Shown here in pieces: positions 11,361-24,800 of a stretch of DNA of 64,000 nt. The translations under genes were made by a program, and so were the position numbers. How positions within the stretch are numbered: the first letter of the stretch is position 1; each line of letters opens with the position of its first letter. The notes under the pieces were generated by a model that saw nothing but the letters and a program-made list of their open reading frames with translations, was not told where the DNA came from and searched no databases. Source of the stretch: Heterohyrax brucei (taxonomy: Eukaryota; Chordata; Mammalia; Hyracoidea; Procaviidae); contig CM053140.1 in NCBI GenBank assembly GCA_028571685.1, positions 146,367,701 through 146,431,700 on the forward strand. The letters are read 5' to 3'.

Positions 11361-11951
11361 GTCTGGTAACACCCCACCCTCCCGAGAGTGTCGGAAATTA
11401 GTTTTCCCTTCCGATGGGTGCTGGGACACGGCCCCTCCCCTCTCACAAAGGTTTCTGCGGTCCCTTGGGTTTTCTAGGTTTTCTTAATAAACGCTATCAT
11501 GCTGTCCCTGGGAAACATTGATGAGACTTAGTGACGAGCATTGTTTTCATTTTAAGTAACGCGCAGCAGCGACCCGTTATCTTGATTCTAACTCCTGATA
11601 ATGAGAGGTTTTAGTTTCACTTCAAACTATCGCTTTTAGACCCCGCCTGCAGTACTAATGGGACGTGGTGATTTAGAAGTCCTTGATTGACGATCCCGAG
11701 ATTTATTACTTGCGAATCTACTTCTTGTTTCATAAAGTGATAACTATTTCTTATGAATGTGTTTAAGAGGAACTTTTTACAAAAATATATTTAGACCTTC
11801 AATCTCAATCAACATAAAACTACTTGCTGGGAAGAGAGAAGATAGATTAAGGAAAATAATAAGAATTGACTTAAAATTGAGAATAGAAAGCATACACTTG
11901 TGTTCGGTGATATAAACAGTCATATATGTATGACTGTAGTGTTTGTATGTT

Positions 11952-11986
<35 letters not shown>

Positions 11987-14900
11987 GTAGGTATGTATGA
12001 CGTATGGGAGGCAGTAGATGAAAATAAGAACGAGAGGACCAGGATGTAAAGAGCATATCTGACTGAGAGGATTGGAGAAAATAAGCCAAACAGTCCAGCA
12101 TCTGGTTTTCTGTCTTCTAAATATCCAGTATTTACATTCTTTTTCTTTGTTAGTCAGAAGTTTTAACCGTTAGGAATATCCTCTACAGATTACTCCCTGA
12201 GCCCTTTCATCTGTCGTATTTCATCATAGCCATGCCCCTTCTGTTTTGGCTTGATATTTGCCTAAAATGAAAAACAAAGATAGTCTTGTTTTGGAATGTG
12301 GGAAACCTGTAACTTAATTATGGAAAGTCGTGTTAAGCACACCTGTAGTTGATACTGGCTGTTTTTTGAAAAACCAGAAAGGAAACCCAAACCCACTGCC
12401 GTCCAGTCGGGTCTGACTCATAGCAACCCTATAGGTCAGAGTAGAACTGCCCCATAGAGTTTGCAGGAAGCGCTGACGGATTTGAACTACTAAGCACTTA
12501 ACCCACTACACCACCAGAGTTTCTCGTTTTTGAAGGGCCAACAAATGTCTGCCGGTTAAAGAAGGTAGTTTTCATTTCTACTGTGTTACAGAACTTTAAA
12601 CTTCACCTCACCTAGGCGTCTGAAAGTTGATTGCAAGTGGTGCTATGACATCACATTGTTTTTAGTGTCTTGATCACAAACTCCTGTTATGATACCACTT
12701 GTACTCATTTTAACCCACTTGTTCTCACCTGGGGGTGATTTTGCCTCCTGGGGCAATTGGCGCTTACTGACAACAGTTTGTCACATTTGGGTCATGGTAC
12801 TGTCATCTAATGAATAGAAGCCAAGGATGCCGTTAAACATGTACAAGACAGCCCCCACAAAAAAACTCAAAGGTAGAAAAATCCTGTTTCTAACCCAAAT
12901 AAAAAATGGGAATAGTACTGTTTTATTAAATTATATAGCTAGACTTTGAGGCTACTATAAAGTTTTTTCTTACATGGAGGTTAACTTTTAAAGTCAGCAA
13001 GAAGAAATAGCACAGTGTTTTAAAAGATTATTGAAAACTCTAACTTTGCCACGAAGCTCAGAATACATAATTTCATGGCTATGTGAGAGGCAGATCAGAC
13101 TAAAATAAACTGAGAAAAGATAATAATAACAGTCAGCACCTAGCATTTACATATGATTAACACTGTGCTACTCATTTTTTAAAATTCCCACTCCTTTAAT
13201 TTTTGCAAAACTTACAAGGTAAGACATACTATTATTCTCTTTCAAGTGAGGCTGTAAATTTGAGTAGGATCCCAGAGCTAGTAACAGGGGATTCACAAGC
13301 AGTCTGGCTGGTCTGTGGTCTTAACTATTATACTATCCTATTACATACAGATTTATATGGAATGTTGGGCAAAATTGCCGAATCTATTCATTTTCTTTCC
13401 TTCTCCCCCTACCAGTGCAGATAGTTAAATACTTGTAAGTTAGGAGAAAAGGATACAACTTTGCTATAGTAAAAAGTTGAAAAACCAACAGACTGGCAAA
13501 TAATCAAAATAATGTATCTTATTCTTTTTAAAAAAATACTTTTTTACGAAGATCTTTGAAGTCAAGATGCATCTTTAAGCCAATGATATGTTGTAATTGG
13601 CAGCATCTTTCTTGGAGGTATGTAAAATATGGTGAATATTAAAATTGGTGCTATCTGAAATTCACAGTTCCATATGCTGGCATTCTTTATAACCTACATG
13701 AAGCTATATACCCTTGTTTGTCCAAAACAGCACCTGTTCTTATATAAATAAACCAGTTGTTTTGGACCTTTTTTTTTTAATTGTTAAACCTTTTGACCTG
13801 ATTTCACCCATTTTTCATTACATTCTTCTAAGGTTTTTATTACCTTGTTTTGGTGCTGCATAAGCTTATGATTACACTGAAGTTGTATCTGATAACTATA
13901 ATTGATAAACTTGATCATTTATTTTAAATGACTATATCTTTTTTAATTTATTAGGAGGAAAATGGTCGAAAAAGAATCCTGTGTCCTTTAGATCCAAAAC
14001 AGTAAGTATGGTTCAGATGTGTGTTATTCTCTGCTGGAAATGGTAGTTGTCAAAAATTTTATTTGAAATAATTTTCTTTTTAAATTTAGCACAGTATATG
14101 AAGATCAACTAGCAAAGCATCTGAAAAAATGTAATTCGAGAGAGAAGCCAAAACCTGTAAGTGTTTTGCCAGTAAAATTGAATGATTAAATGTGCACATA
14201 TATTATTTATTAGTAGATTACAAACATAAGTATTTAATGAGGCTCTTGCTTGATTTTGGAAAAATGTACTTGAGTATGTATATCAGACTAGAAATTCACC
14301 TACTGGCCTAATTCAAAAAGTAGAATTGTATGCAACATGAAAGTTGTTCACATAGTAAGTTCATGTTTTATTTATTCAAAAATATTAGTGCCTACTAAAT
14401 ATTGTTTCAGTAAAATATGATCCCTTCTTTTAGAGAGCTTGGAAACCCTGGTGACGTAGGAAGTTAAGTACTACATCTGCTAACCAAAAGTTCAGCAGTT
14501 CATATCCTCCAGGCACTCCTTGGAAACTCTATGGGGCGGTTCTACTCTGACCTCTAGGGTCGCTATGAGTTGGATCTGACTCAATGGCAGTGGGTTTGGT
14601 TTTGGTTTAGAGAGCTGATTTGAGACTGTTAAGTAAGTTTATAATTAAATAAATTAGGGATATTGTTTAATAAGATCAATGAAAGAAGCAAGCACACCTG
14701 TGATCAGAGCACATACTTATATCAAAGTGAAAGTTAAGTTTAAGAGATCCTGAGAGGCTTCTCAGAGACAGAACACTTGAGCTGAGTCTTGTTGAGTCAA
14801 AAAAAACGAAGAAGAATGCTTCTAGGCATAAAGAACATGTGCAGAAGCATGGGGATAAGAAACTACATGATGCTTTCAAAGAATTGAAACTTTATTCTGA

Positions 14901-17900
14901 AAAATAATGGGGAACAGTTAAAGGATTTCAAGCTGAGGAGTGCTCAAATTTATCTCTTAGAATTCGGTTATGGGAGGATAACTTGGAATCAGGAGGACTG
15001 AATGAGGGGCTACTGCCAAAATCCAGATACAGTAGTAGAGAGAAGAAGAGAGGAGGGAAAAGGAGGTGTATTCACTTCAGTGATAGGACACAGGAAAGAA
15101 AAGAAGAAAAGTATTGGGAAGATGCAATTGGTGGTGGAGGGGAAATACAGAGCAGTAACAAACATTCAAAGCTGGTGGCCAGCATATTGGCTGGGAAAGC
15201 TGTATAACATTTACATCATTGCAGAAAGTTCTGTTAAACAGTGCTAGTTTAGATCCTTACATATTCTCTCTCTCTCTGAAGATGGACTAGAAACAACTCG
15301 TGTTAAACAACACAGTTTCGAGAATATTCTCTGTTGGTTTTTAGTTAATATTCTAAAATAGAAGAAATCAGCTTTATATAATTGTAATATCTGTATTTTA
15401 TCCCTGTTCTCTTTTCCTTTCCTGGTCATGCTGTTTCTCTGACAAGTAGCCATGTATACTTGATACTTTGTCATTTTTGCTTTAACATCATAAAAAAAAT
15501 TGACCAGGTTCTTGGTTTATGCAGGAGACAGGTAAAAACATTAAGGAAAATTGCCAGTGAATTTTTCTAAAGATATAAGTATATATTCAAGTATCCATCT
15601 CACTAGTATGTAAGAACTGTGAGCACACAGATTTGTGTACTGTTTTAGGCTGTGCCAAATCTCCAATACCTGAAGCAAGCTAGAGGCTGTAGTAGGTGTT
15701 TAATGATTATTTAATAAAGGAATGAATGGAAGGAAGTCAGAAGATGGAGGATACAGAGAATGGGGAAAAAGGAAGGACCAGGTTTTTAGCTTTATTTTTG
15801 TAAACTCTTCACACTGTTAACTATTGGAATGGTTTTGTTGTTTTTTAAGGACTTCTATATTCGGGATATAAACGCAGGCTTAAAAGATGAAACAGAAATA
15901 CCTGAACAATTAGTAAGTACGTTGCCTTATTATTTAACTTTAAAAGGTCTTTATGGACTGTCTTCATATTGTGAATAAACTGTGTTCTAATTTTTCTTTG
16001 CAATAAGTCAGAATTTTGAATTTACAACACATTTTCCCATAGAATCAATGTTCTTGATGATGCTTGGTTTTCAGACTAGCTAATGCCCCAAAACAAAGCC
16101 ATAGTATGACTTGGAATCCTCATTTGGTTCTTGAACCCTTCTGAGTCTGGAGTTTCCTCTTGACCCTGAGGAGGTTGTGAGAATTGAAATATACCATGAC
16201 AGAGACTGAGTAGAGTCGTTGATCTTGTGAAATTGGAAATGGTTTTAGCAGAAAGAGTTACTATGTGAAATGTGCTTTTGGGATGCTTAGTAGCACTGAT
16301 GATGATGCATGTATAAACATATAAAAAATATGTATACAAGTAAATATGTATTCATAAATCAGATGAAACCTGTATAAAGAACTTTAAAAGAAATACATTT
16401 TTTGGCAGTATTACTTAGTTTTATTTTTGTATTTAGGTACCAATTTCTTTTCTGTCTGAAGAACAGTTGGAAAACTTAATTAAGAAACTGAGAAAAGCAA
16501 GTATAGGTAAGTCTGTCAAAAGTTGCAAAATAAATTATTTTAAAACTGTTAGATGCTATATGAGTTGATAATTAAAAAGAGGTTACTGTTGTCCATAGAC
16601 CTATGGCTTCATGTTTGATTGCTTAAGATGCTGTGCTTCCATCTGGCACAGGTTTGAACTCCACACTTAAAGATCAAATTATGTCCCATCCAGTATTACA
16701 TGATGCACTTAATGACCCTAAAAATGGCGATTCTGCAACCAAGCACCTGAAACAGCAGGTATGTTTAGGCCGGTAACTCTACTAAATGATCTTGTGTTCA
16801 TTTGTGAAAAGCTAAATTTCTGTTCTTCCTAAATACAGCTATTAATGAGATTTTCTTTAGTTTATCTTTCAAGGTACAGAGTTTTTCCATTTCAAAAAAT
16901 AATGTATTTGGTTTTGATATAGATATGTTTCTGAGTACTGATAGAACAAAGTATTAAGTGTTTTAAAAAAGAAAAAAATTAAAGCCAAAAGAAAGTTCTC
17001 AATATGAACACACTACCTTAACTTATAGATGTAGAAGTTACCTGGCTGTTTTCCCAGCTGAGCCATATGTGTTTGCTGTAGTTTGTAAAATAATCTCATA
17101 AAGTTTCCAGGCTTCTATTTTAGGTAACATTGAAAAATTAAAGTTGCTTGGTCCAAGAAGATGCTTTGTTGAGTTTGGAGCAGGAAAGGGAAAATTGTCT
17201 CACTGGGTTGATATTGCCTTAAAAGATGCTGAAGAAGTTCACTTCCTTCTGGTAGAAAAGGTGACCACAAGGTTCAAGGTGAGTAAAAACACTGCAGTAT
17301 GGTAGTAGACTAACTTGATAGTTTTCTTAATGTTAAAAAAATATTTCCGGGACTCTGTCAAAGGGCAGCTTGGGTGGCCTAGTGCTTAAGTGCTGTGGCT
17401 GCTAAGCAAAAGGTCAGCAGTTTGAATCCATCAGGCACTCCTTGGAAACTATGGGGTAGTTCTGCTCTGTCCCATAGGGTTGTTATAAGTCGGAATGAAC
17501 TAAACAGAGTGGATTTGGTTTGGTTTTGGTCTCTTAAAGAAAATGAATTTTCTTTTTTGTGTATTCAGTTGTAGCTTTTTACTATTTCTAATTGATGATT
17601 TAAACTGTTGGTTGACTTTTTTAGTCTAAATTTTGTAGTCTATAGATTGGCATTCTTAAAATTTACAGAAACAGGAAAACATGTAAAAAGAGCCAGGTTA
17701 GGAGTTAAAAGTCTTAGGTTGTAATCCTACCTCTGCTGCTTACTAACCATTCATTCAATAAACATTTACTGAGTGTAATGCCAGGCATCATGGTAGATGT
17801 TGGGTGTATAGAGTCAAATAAGACAAGATTTCTATGCTGTATTACCTCTTTTTAGGAGAGAGAAACATATAAATGATTAGTAAACTGTTAAAGGCAAGGT

Positions 17901-20900
17901 GAAAAAACTCTGTGTGGAAGACAGTGTAGATTCAAAGAAGTGACTGACAAGTTTTGTTGGAATGAGGAAGAAGGACTGCACAGAAAATGTGACACGTCGG
18001 CTTAACCTGAATGGTGAAGTAGTGTTTCCTAGATGAAAGAGCTGGAAGAGCAAATACACTGTTACCAAGTGCCTAAAACAACAGGGAAACGCTTCTGTGA
18101 CAGGGCATGTGGTGCCAGGTGCAGTTCAGCAATATTGAGGCCTGCGAAGAGGGCTAGCCTAGTGAAGGTGTTAGATTTTATGCTGAGGAAAGAGTTAAAA
18201 TTTATCTCCTAGGTGGGAGTGCAGTGGTACTGGGGCAGCTTGGCCGCTAACCAACAGGTCAGCAGTTTGAATCCACCAGCTATTCCTTGGAAAACCTGTG
18301 GGACAGCTCTGCTCTGTCCTGTAGGTTCCCTGTGAGTTAATCAACTCACTGGCAATAGGTTTGGTTTTTGTTGGTTTTGATTTACTAGTTGTTAGGGATA
18401 CAGCAGAAGCAGGATTAATTCCTTCAAAGAGTATATATCTAGTGGGGCAGACTTAGAAGTGCTTTGGTCAGTATGCTGAGTGTGTCAGCATAGTAGTAAA
18501 GGCCAGATGAGAAATCTTGATGGCACACTCAAGTTAGCACTGGAGTGCTAACTCAGTGGTCAGCAGTTCAAACCTGTCAGTCGCTCCACAGGAAAAAAGA
18601 CAGAAGTCTCCTTCCATAAAGATTACAGCCCTGGAAACCCTTTGGGACAGTTCTGTGCTGTCCTTTCAGGTTGCTGTGAGTCAGAGTTGATCCAGCCACA
18701 GTGGGTTTGGTTTTCTGGCAAGGACTAAATGCTTTGGGAGTACAAACAGAGAGCATCTGCTTCAGTCTAGCGTGAATTAGGGGAAGAAGTGACTGCTGCA
18801 GGAGGTTGAAATGACATGTGAGTGTTGGTCAAATGAAAGGAGATTTTTAAAAGTTTAACCCAGGAGCTCCATGACAGCTGTATCAGGGTTACACACTTGA
18901 AGTACAGGGGTTAATAATGAGATCATGGTTATTCAGTTACCCAAGTATGAAATGAACTAGAGCTAAGGTAGCAGGATAGAGATGCAGGAAAACCTACAAG
19001 AAAGGCTGGAAGACTTAGTGATTTATTAGTCACTGAATATGAGAGAGAAGAGGTAGTATCAGGTGATGTTTTCATGGCTTGAGTGACTAAGTGGTGCCCT
19101 TCTCCAAGACAAGGGAATACAGAAGAAAGAACAGGTTTGTAGAGAGAAAGGTTCTGGATGTACTAAGGTTAACATTCAAGTGGACCTCTGTTCACATTAG
19201 GTATGTGTCTGATGCTGCTCAAGGAAGTCTGGGTCCCAAAAGGAGATACACGAGTCCTAGGCACACGGGGATAGGTTGGCATGCTTGTGATCTTTCAGGG
19301 AGACTAAGAAATGGAGACAGCCAAAAATAATATCCTGGAGCCTAACAAAGAAAAAGGAATTGGCAGATAACCATAGGAAGATCACTTAATGTCATCAAAC
19401 ACCAGTTCCTTCATCAGTGAGTTTAGAATTAAAGTATGTGTGTGTGTGTTCCCATAAACAACTATAGAATGTTCAAGCATTGTAAAAATATATGGTATTT
19501 TGGCATTTCCACCAAAGAATATGTAGTTTTAGGTTTTTTATTTATGATTCTATTTTCAATACTAAAAAGAAGATCAATTTTATGTGCTTTAAATTTTGAA
19601 AACAAATGGAAATCTTTCTACAAAGCTCTTAACCTGTCGTTGTTATAATAATGTTCTCTATTTTATAGGTAGATGGTAAACACAGAAAGAAAAATTCAGT
19701 GTTTGAAAGACTTCAAATTGATATCCAACACTTGTGTTTGAGTAAGTTACATACCTTTCAGTTACTGTTTTTAGGTGCTGTCAAAGCACTTCCAACTCAT
19801 GACAGTCCTGTATACAACAGAAAAGAACGGGTCGCTGCCTGTCCTGCACCATTCTCGTAATGATTCTTATGCTTGTGTTCATTGTTGGAGCCACTGTGTC
19901 AGTTCGACTCATTGAGGGTCTTCCTCTCTCTCACTCATCCTCTGCTTTACAAAGCATGATGTCCATCTCCAGGGACTGGTCGCTCCTAATGGCGTATCTG
20001 AAGTACATAAAATTGAAGTCTCGCCGTCCTTACTTCTGAGGAGTATTCTGGCTGTTCTACTTCCGAGACAGATTTATTTGTTCTTGTGGTGATCCAGAAT
20101 GTATTCTGTATTCTTCACCATCATCACAGTTCAAAGGCATCAATTCATCTTTGGTCTCCCATATTGGTTGTCACGCTTCCCATGCGTATGAGGTGATTGA
20201 AAATGCCGTGGCTTGGGTCAGGCACACCTGACATCTTTGCCTTTTAGCGCTGAAGCAGATTTGCCTGATACAGTTATGTTGCTTGATTTCTTGACTGTTC
20301 CTTCCATGACTGGTGACTGTGGATCCACTTAAAGTCTTCAGTATTTTGTCTTACTCAATATTTTGTCTTACCATGATGTTTCTTTTTGGTCAAGTTGTGA
20401 AGGTTTTTGTTTTCTTTATGTTGAGGTGTAACCCATACTGAAGGCTTTAGCTCTGATCTTTGTCAGTGCTTTGAGTCTTCTTCACTTAAAGCAAGCAAGG
20501 CTGTGTCATCTACATATGACAGGTTGTTAGTGTGTCTTCTTTCAGTCTCTTCCATGAATCACAGAAGCTTCAAACTCTTAGGGTTGCATAGAAATCTAAT
20601 CAAGCAGAACTGTACCTCATGGAAAAGAAGTGAATCTGTTGTTAATCTAAAATGTTAGATGTGACATTTACATACAGGTAATTTGAATTTGAGTTAAAAG
20701 TTAAAAAATTATTTTTTAGTGTCAACTGGAAGTGTATTAAAGGAGAGAGTTTTAAATTTTTGATATTTCGATACTAAAAGTTCCTATATTGCTTCTTTGC
20801 CCAATTTGGAGTAATAATTGCATCTATTCATACTGTGTAGTAGCCTTCTGCCTACAATTAACATGACTTCAACCATTAAAGAAAGCCTAGTTTGATGTGT

Positions 20901-20964
20901 AGGAGACACTTAGAGAATTCTAAATTATCTTGAAGAAAATGCAACATAATGTCCTTTATATACC

Positions 20965-21001
<37 letters not shown>

Positions 21002-21780
21002 TTTAAATGAAACTACTGCAAGCATCGCCCTGCAACCCCTCTGCCTACTAAGTGTAATCTCCCTTTATAAGACAACCCAGCATATGTATAAATACCTGTA
21101 TATGGTAACTGAATAATTACTTTTGTTAAGTCAGAAGTGCTAAACAAATTTTTTTGTTATGTATTGAATTCTTCTTATCTGCTTTCAACATTAGCCAACT
21201 ATGTTTCTTGAATAGTGTTCATCTGACTCTTCTCTGCCCAACCTATGCCCCCATCCAGTGGGAAGACAGGAAAATTAATAAACATACTTTGGTACTGTCT
21301 TTTAGAATTTGCATTAATTTTGGAAAATCTTCTGTCATGTGCTATGTAACAGTGACATACCCAGGCCTGTAATGACTAATAAGAAAGTGAATTGTCATCT
21401 CCTGATGTTTCTTTCACATTTCAGTTTTTTTCTTGATTTTTAGAATAAAAGATTAGTAACATGCTTAGAGTGATTGAACATTTTGAAATGAGTAAAAGAT
21501 GTCAATTCCTTATGGGATTTCTCTTCCTGTCTGGATTGTGGGGTTGAAACTGACGATTAATCTTTCAGGATAAGAGAAAAGATGAGAAATGGCTGTTTAA
21601 TAGGTTGACTGTAGAGATCCTTCCCACTTTTGGGGGGGTGTTTATTAAAGTTATACATGTATGTCATTAAAAGAGTCAAAAGCTGCATGTATATAGTTCT
21701 CTAAATTTGTTATAAAAACATCAGCTATTTCCCTCCATGCATTCTCTCTCTCTCTCTCTCCCTCTCTCAACAGAGAGAGG

Positions 21781-21812
<32 letters not shown>

Positions 21813-24800
21813 CAATTAACTCTCTTAGGTGAATTTTTATGCATACCTAAGTTCTCTAAACTATGGGCTTATATTAATTTTTGCTTCTTATTTTTTAGAG
21901 CTTGTCTGTTGACATCACACTAGAGTAGATGCAGATTGGATTTTTCCCCTCACCCATCTCTTTCACATAATAGGTATACTTCCCTTTGCTCTTCTTCCTA
22001 ATATAATTAAATCCTAAATGTTGTAAGCTACATTTTCTCATTTTTCACATATAATTTTTATTAAATTACAATTTTTTTCTTGTACAGTTTTATATTGTTG
22101 ATACATAATGTTGGTTACTTAGTTTTTTTCTGTATTTATTAGTAATTATCCCATATTCTAGGTTTTCTCTGAAGATATTCACTTGATCAGTTGTGTCTTC
22201 TTGAAAAATTCTTTCCTGACTCCTTCAGACTTGTTCCAATCTAGACTCAATCCTTCCATTCCTGGGGCACAGATATTGTCCTTAAAATTCTCTTCAGTTT
22301 CCTCCTGGAGATTCCCATACTATCCTGGGTTGGAATTTCTTTTTTTCACATCTTATCCTGTATCTTTCAGTATTGATTCACTCTTGGGCAGAGCGTGTTG
22401 TAATTTCCTAAGAAACTATGAATTAAAGATACATTTGAGGGTACCATGGAGTGAAGGTGAAGTGGACACAGCTTGACAAAGGTAAATCGTATCACTTAAA
22501 ATATATACAAGAAAAGAGTACGTATTGGTAATTGCCGTGGCTTGTATAATTTTGGAACAACAGCAGCAGCAACAACTAAAAAAATATGTCTGCAGATATA
22601 TACGAGGTCTGACAGCTAAGTCCACAAACTTAATTATTCTAAGTGCTACATACCTCATCGCTGAGTATCACTACAGTCACCTTCCAAATACTCCCCTCAG
22701 GAAGCTGTAAATGGATGCCAGCACCTAGTCCACCCTTCAAAGCAATTTTGGAACTCTTTCAGAATGGCTGTTACACATGGTAGCACACTGGGCAGTTTAT
22801 GAATTCAGTTACATAGTTGTCTATGAGAGAGTTTTTAGCCAGTAAACAAATAACTGTATTGGCCATACACCTGACATGGCCCCAGTGACTTTTTCCGTTG
22901 CCTGAAGATAAAGGGATTATTGAAAGGAAGACATTTGGATGACATTCAGGACATCAAGGTAAAAAGAGTTCCAAAATTGCTCTGAAGGGTGGACTAGGTA
23001 CTGGCATCAGTGCATAGCTTCCCAAGGGGAGTATTTCAAAGGTGACCATAGTGATACTCAACAGTGAAGTCTGTAGCAGGTTTTCTAGGATGACTTCACG
23101 AACTTAATTCACAGTCCTTACATGTATGTGTGTAGTTAGGTATGTGCATAGGTTTGTATATATGAGTGTGTATGTATAGTATATGCATGTGTACATGTAT
23201 GACTGTGAACATAGGAATTTTGTGTGTACCTAGGTATGTGTGTAGGTTTGTATGTATGAGTGTGTATATATAGGTATATGTATATATAGGTATGTGTATG
23301 ACTGTGTGTGTATCTACAAATATATAACAAAACAGGGAACAGTTATGAATACTTCTTAAATAAAACCAGACACTTCGTGGGATTGATTTTTACGGGTTTG
23401 GAGGATTAGGACCGTAATCTAATGGAACATCTCAGTCAGTTGGCACAAAATACTTCATAAATTTGTGTCGTATATCCTAGTCTGCCAAGTAGTATCTGAG
23501 GTCTTAGAAGCTTGTGAGTATCCACCTACGGTAGAGTTTTTGGTCTGTAGTTATGTGGAACAAAAGGGAAAGAAGGAAACAAAAGACTCAGGAAGCTAGT
23601 CTGCAAGACATATGGTCAGTCTGAACTGTGACCTCATCTACCCTGAGACCAGAAGAGCTAGATTTTGCCACCATTCTGATAAAGGCCACAATTGATGAAC
23701 CCTGATAGAATGAAAAAATGATATGAAACAGAACCTCAGATTCCTTAAAAACAAAAAGCCCCACAAACTTCTTGGGTTCTCTAAGACTGTTGCCCTCAGA
23801 TACTCTTTTTAAACTTTGAACCAAAACTAACCCCAGAGGTCACTGTGTAGCAAAATAACAGACAAGTATGTAAAATAATGAACATCATCCATAAAAACTG
23901 CTCCTTAAAAAATATCACCTGTATGAAGCCAAATCGTCAACCAGTATTTTAGGAGAAGGAGAATGTGAGGGGGAGGAAAACTTGGTTAATAGAACAACCG
24001 GAATGAAAAGGAGACTGTGCATGTGTTATGAAGAATGTAACCGGTGTCACTGAACAATTTGTGTAGAAACTGTTAAATAGGAACCTAAACCACCGTGTAA
24101 ACCTAAGCTGAAAACACAATGTTACTTTTTAAGAAAAGATAAATTTGAGACCTTGAATGGTCTGAACATACCATGTATTTTATCCTTATACTTAATTTGG
24201 TTGAGTATTTCTAGGTTTAAAATAATTTATCTGTAGAATTATGAAAGTTTTACTGCACTAGTGTTAAACAGTTCAGAATCCATTCTGTATTCTGATCTTT
24301 TGTACATGATTGGCCTTTTCTTTCTAGAAGTTCCTTAGTTCTTTTCTTCCTGATGTTCCAAAGTTTCAAAATGATATGTCTTGGCATGGTTCTATTTATA
24401 TCTTTTGTGCTGGGCACTTGGTGGACTTTTTAATTTGTAGCAGCAATTCTCAATCAGGAGCTATTTTGCCTCGCAGGGGACACACCTGGTGATATCTGGG
24501 ACATTTTTGGTTGTCACAGTACTGGGGGTGCTGCTGGCATGTAGTGGGTAAAAAGGCCAGGAATCCTGCTAAACATTCTGTGAGATCCAGGGTAGTACCC
24601 CACAACAAAGAATTACTAGGCCTAAATCAATCAATACCCCGAACGAGAAAGCCTGGTTCAGAGATTTCAGTCCTTTCAGCTTTCCATGAAATTTTTTGGC
24701 ATTAATTCTTGGATAATTATTCTACTTTTGTAACCTGTTTTTTCACACAGTTGTTCATTTCCGTTTGTTTGGTCTATCTGTCAAGTTAGGGGCTATCCTG

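Larger units (their letters stand above)
10680..11460. promoter_or_regulatory. Bidirectional SASS6/TRMT13 promoter in a CpG island
   Basis: This is the only CpG-dense, GC-rich stretch of the window. It covers both translation starts: SASS6 at 10867 on minus and TRMT13 at 11214 on plus, 346 bp apart. No TATA box is evident. Several ETS/GABP-type cores (CCGGAAG or its complement) lie between the genes, at 11051-11057, 11093-11100 (palindromic TTCCGGAA) and 11194-11200. This is typical of housekeeping head-to-head promoters. Transcription start sites are inferred to lie between about 10870 and 11210, but the sequence alone does not fix them. Confidence 0.8.
20591..22600. other. TRMT13 intron 8, mostly unassigned
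   Basis: Holds the TG repeat, the CT/AG hairpin and a possible L2 piece. 21860-22180 resembles old L1 antisense but is too diverged to call. Confidence 0.5.

Noticed and set aside
14983-15247. Plus-strand frames of 74-81 codons
   Set aside because: Purine-rich intron DNA, Lys/Glu/Arg-rich chance frames without splice or homology support.
23136-23330. His/Thr/Tyr-rich 64-codon frame
   Set aside because: It is the translation of a TATG tandem repeat.
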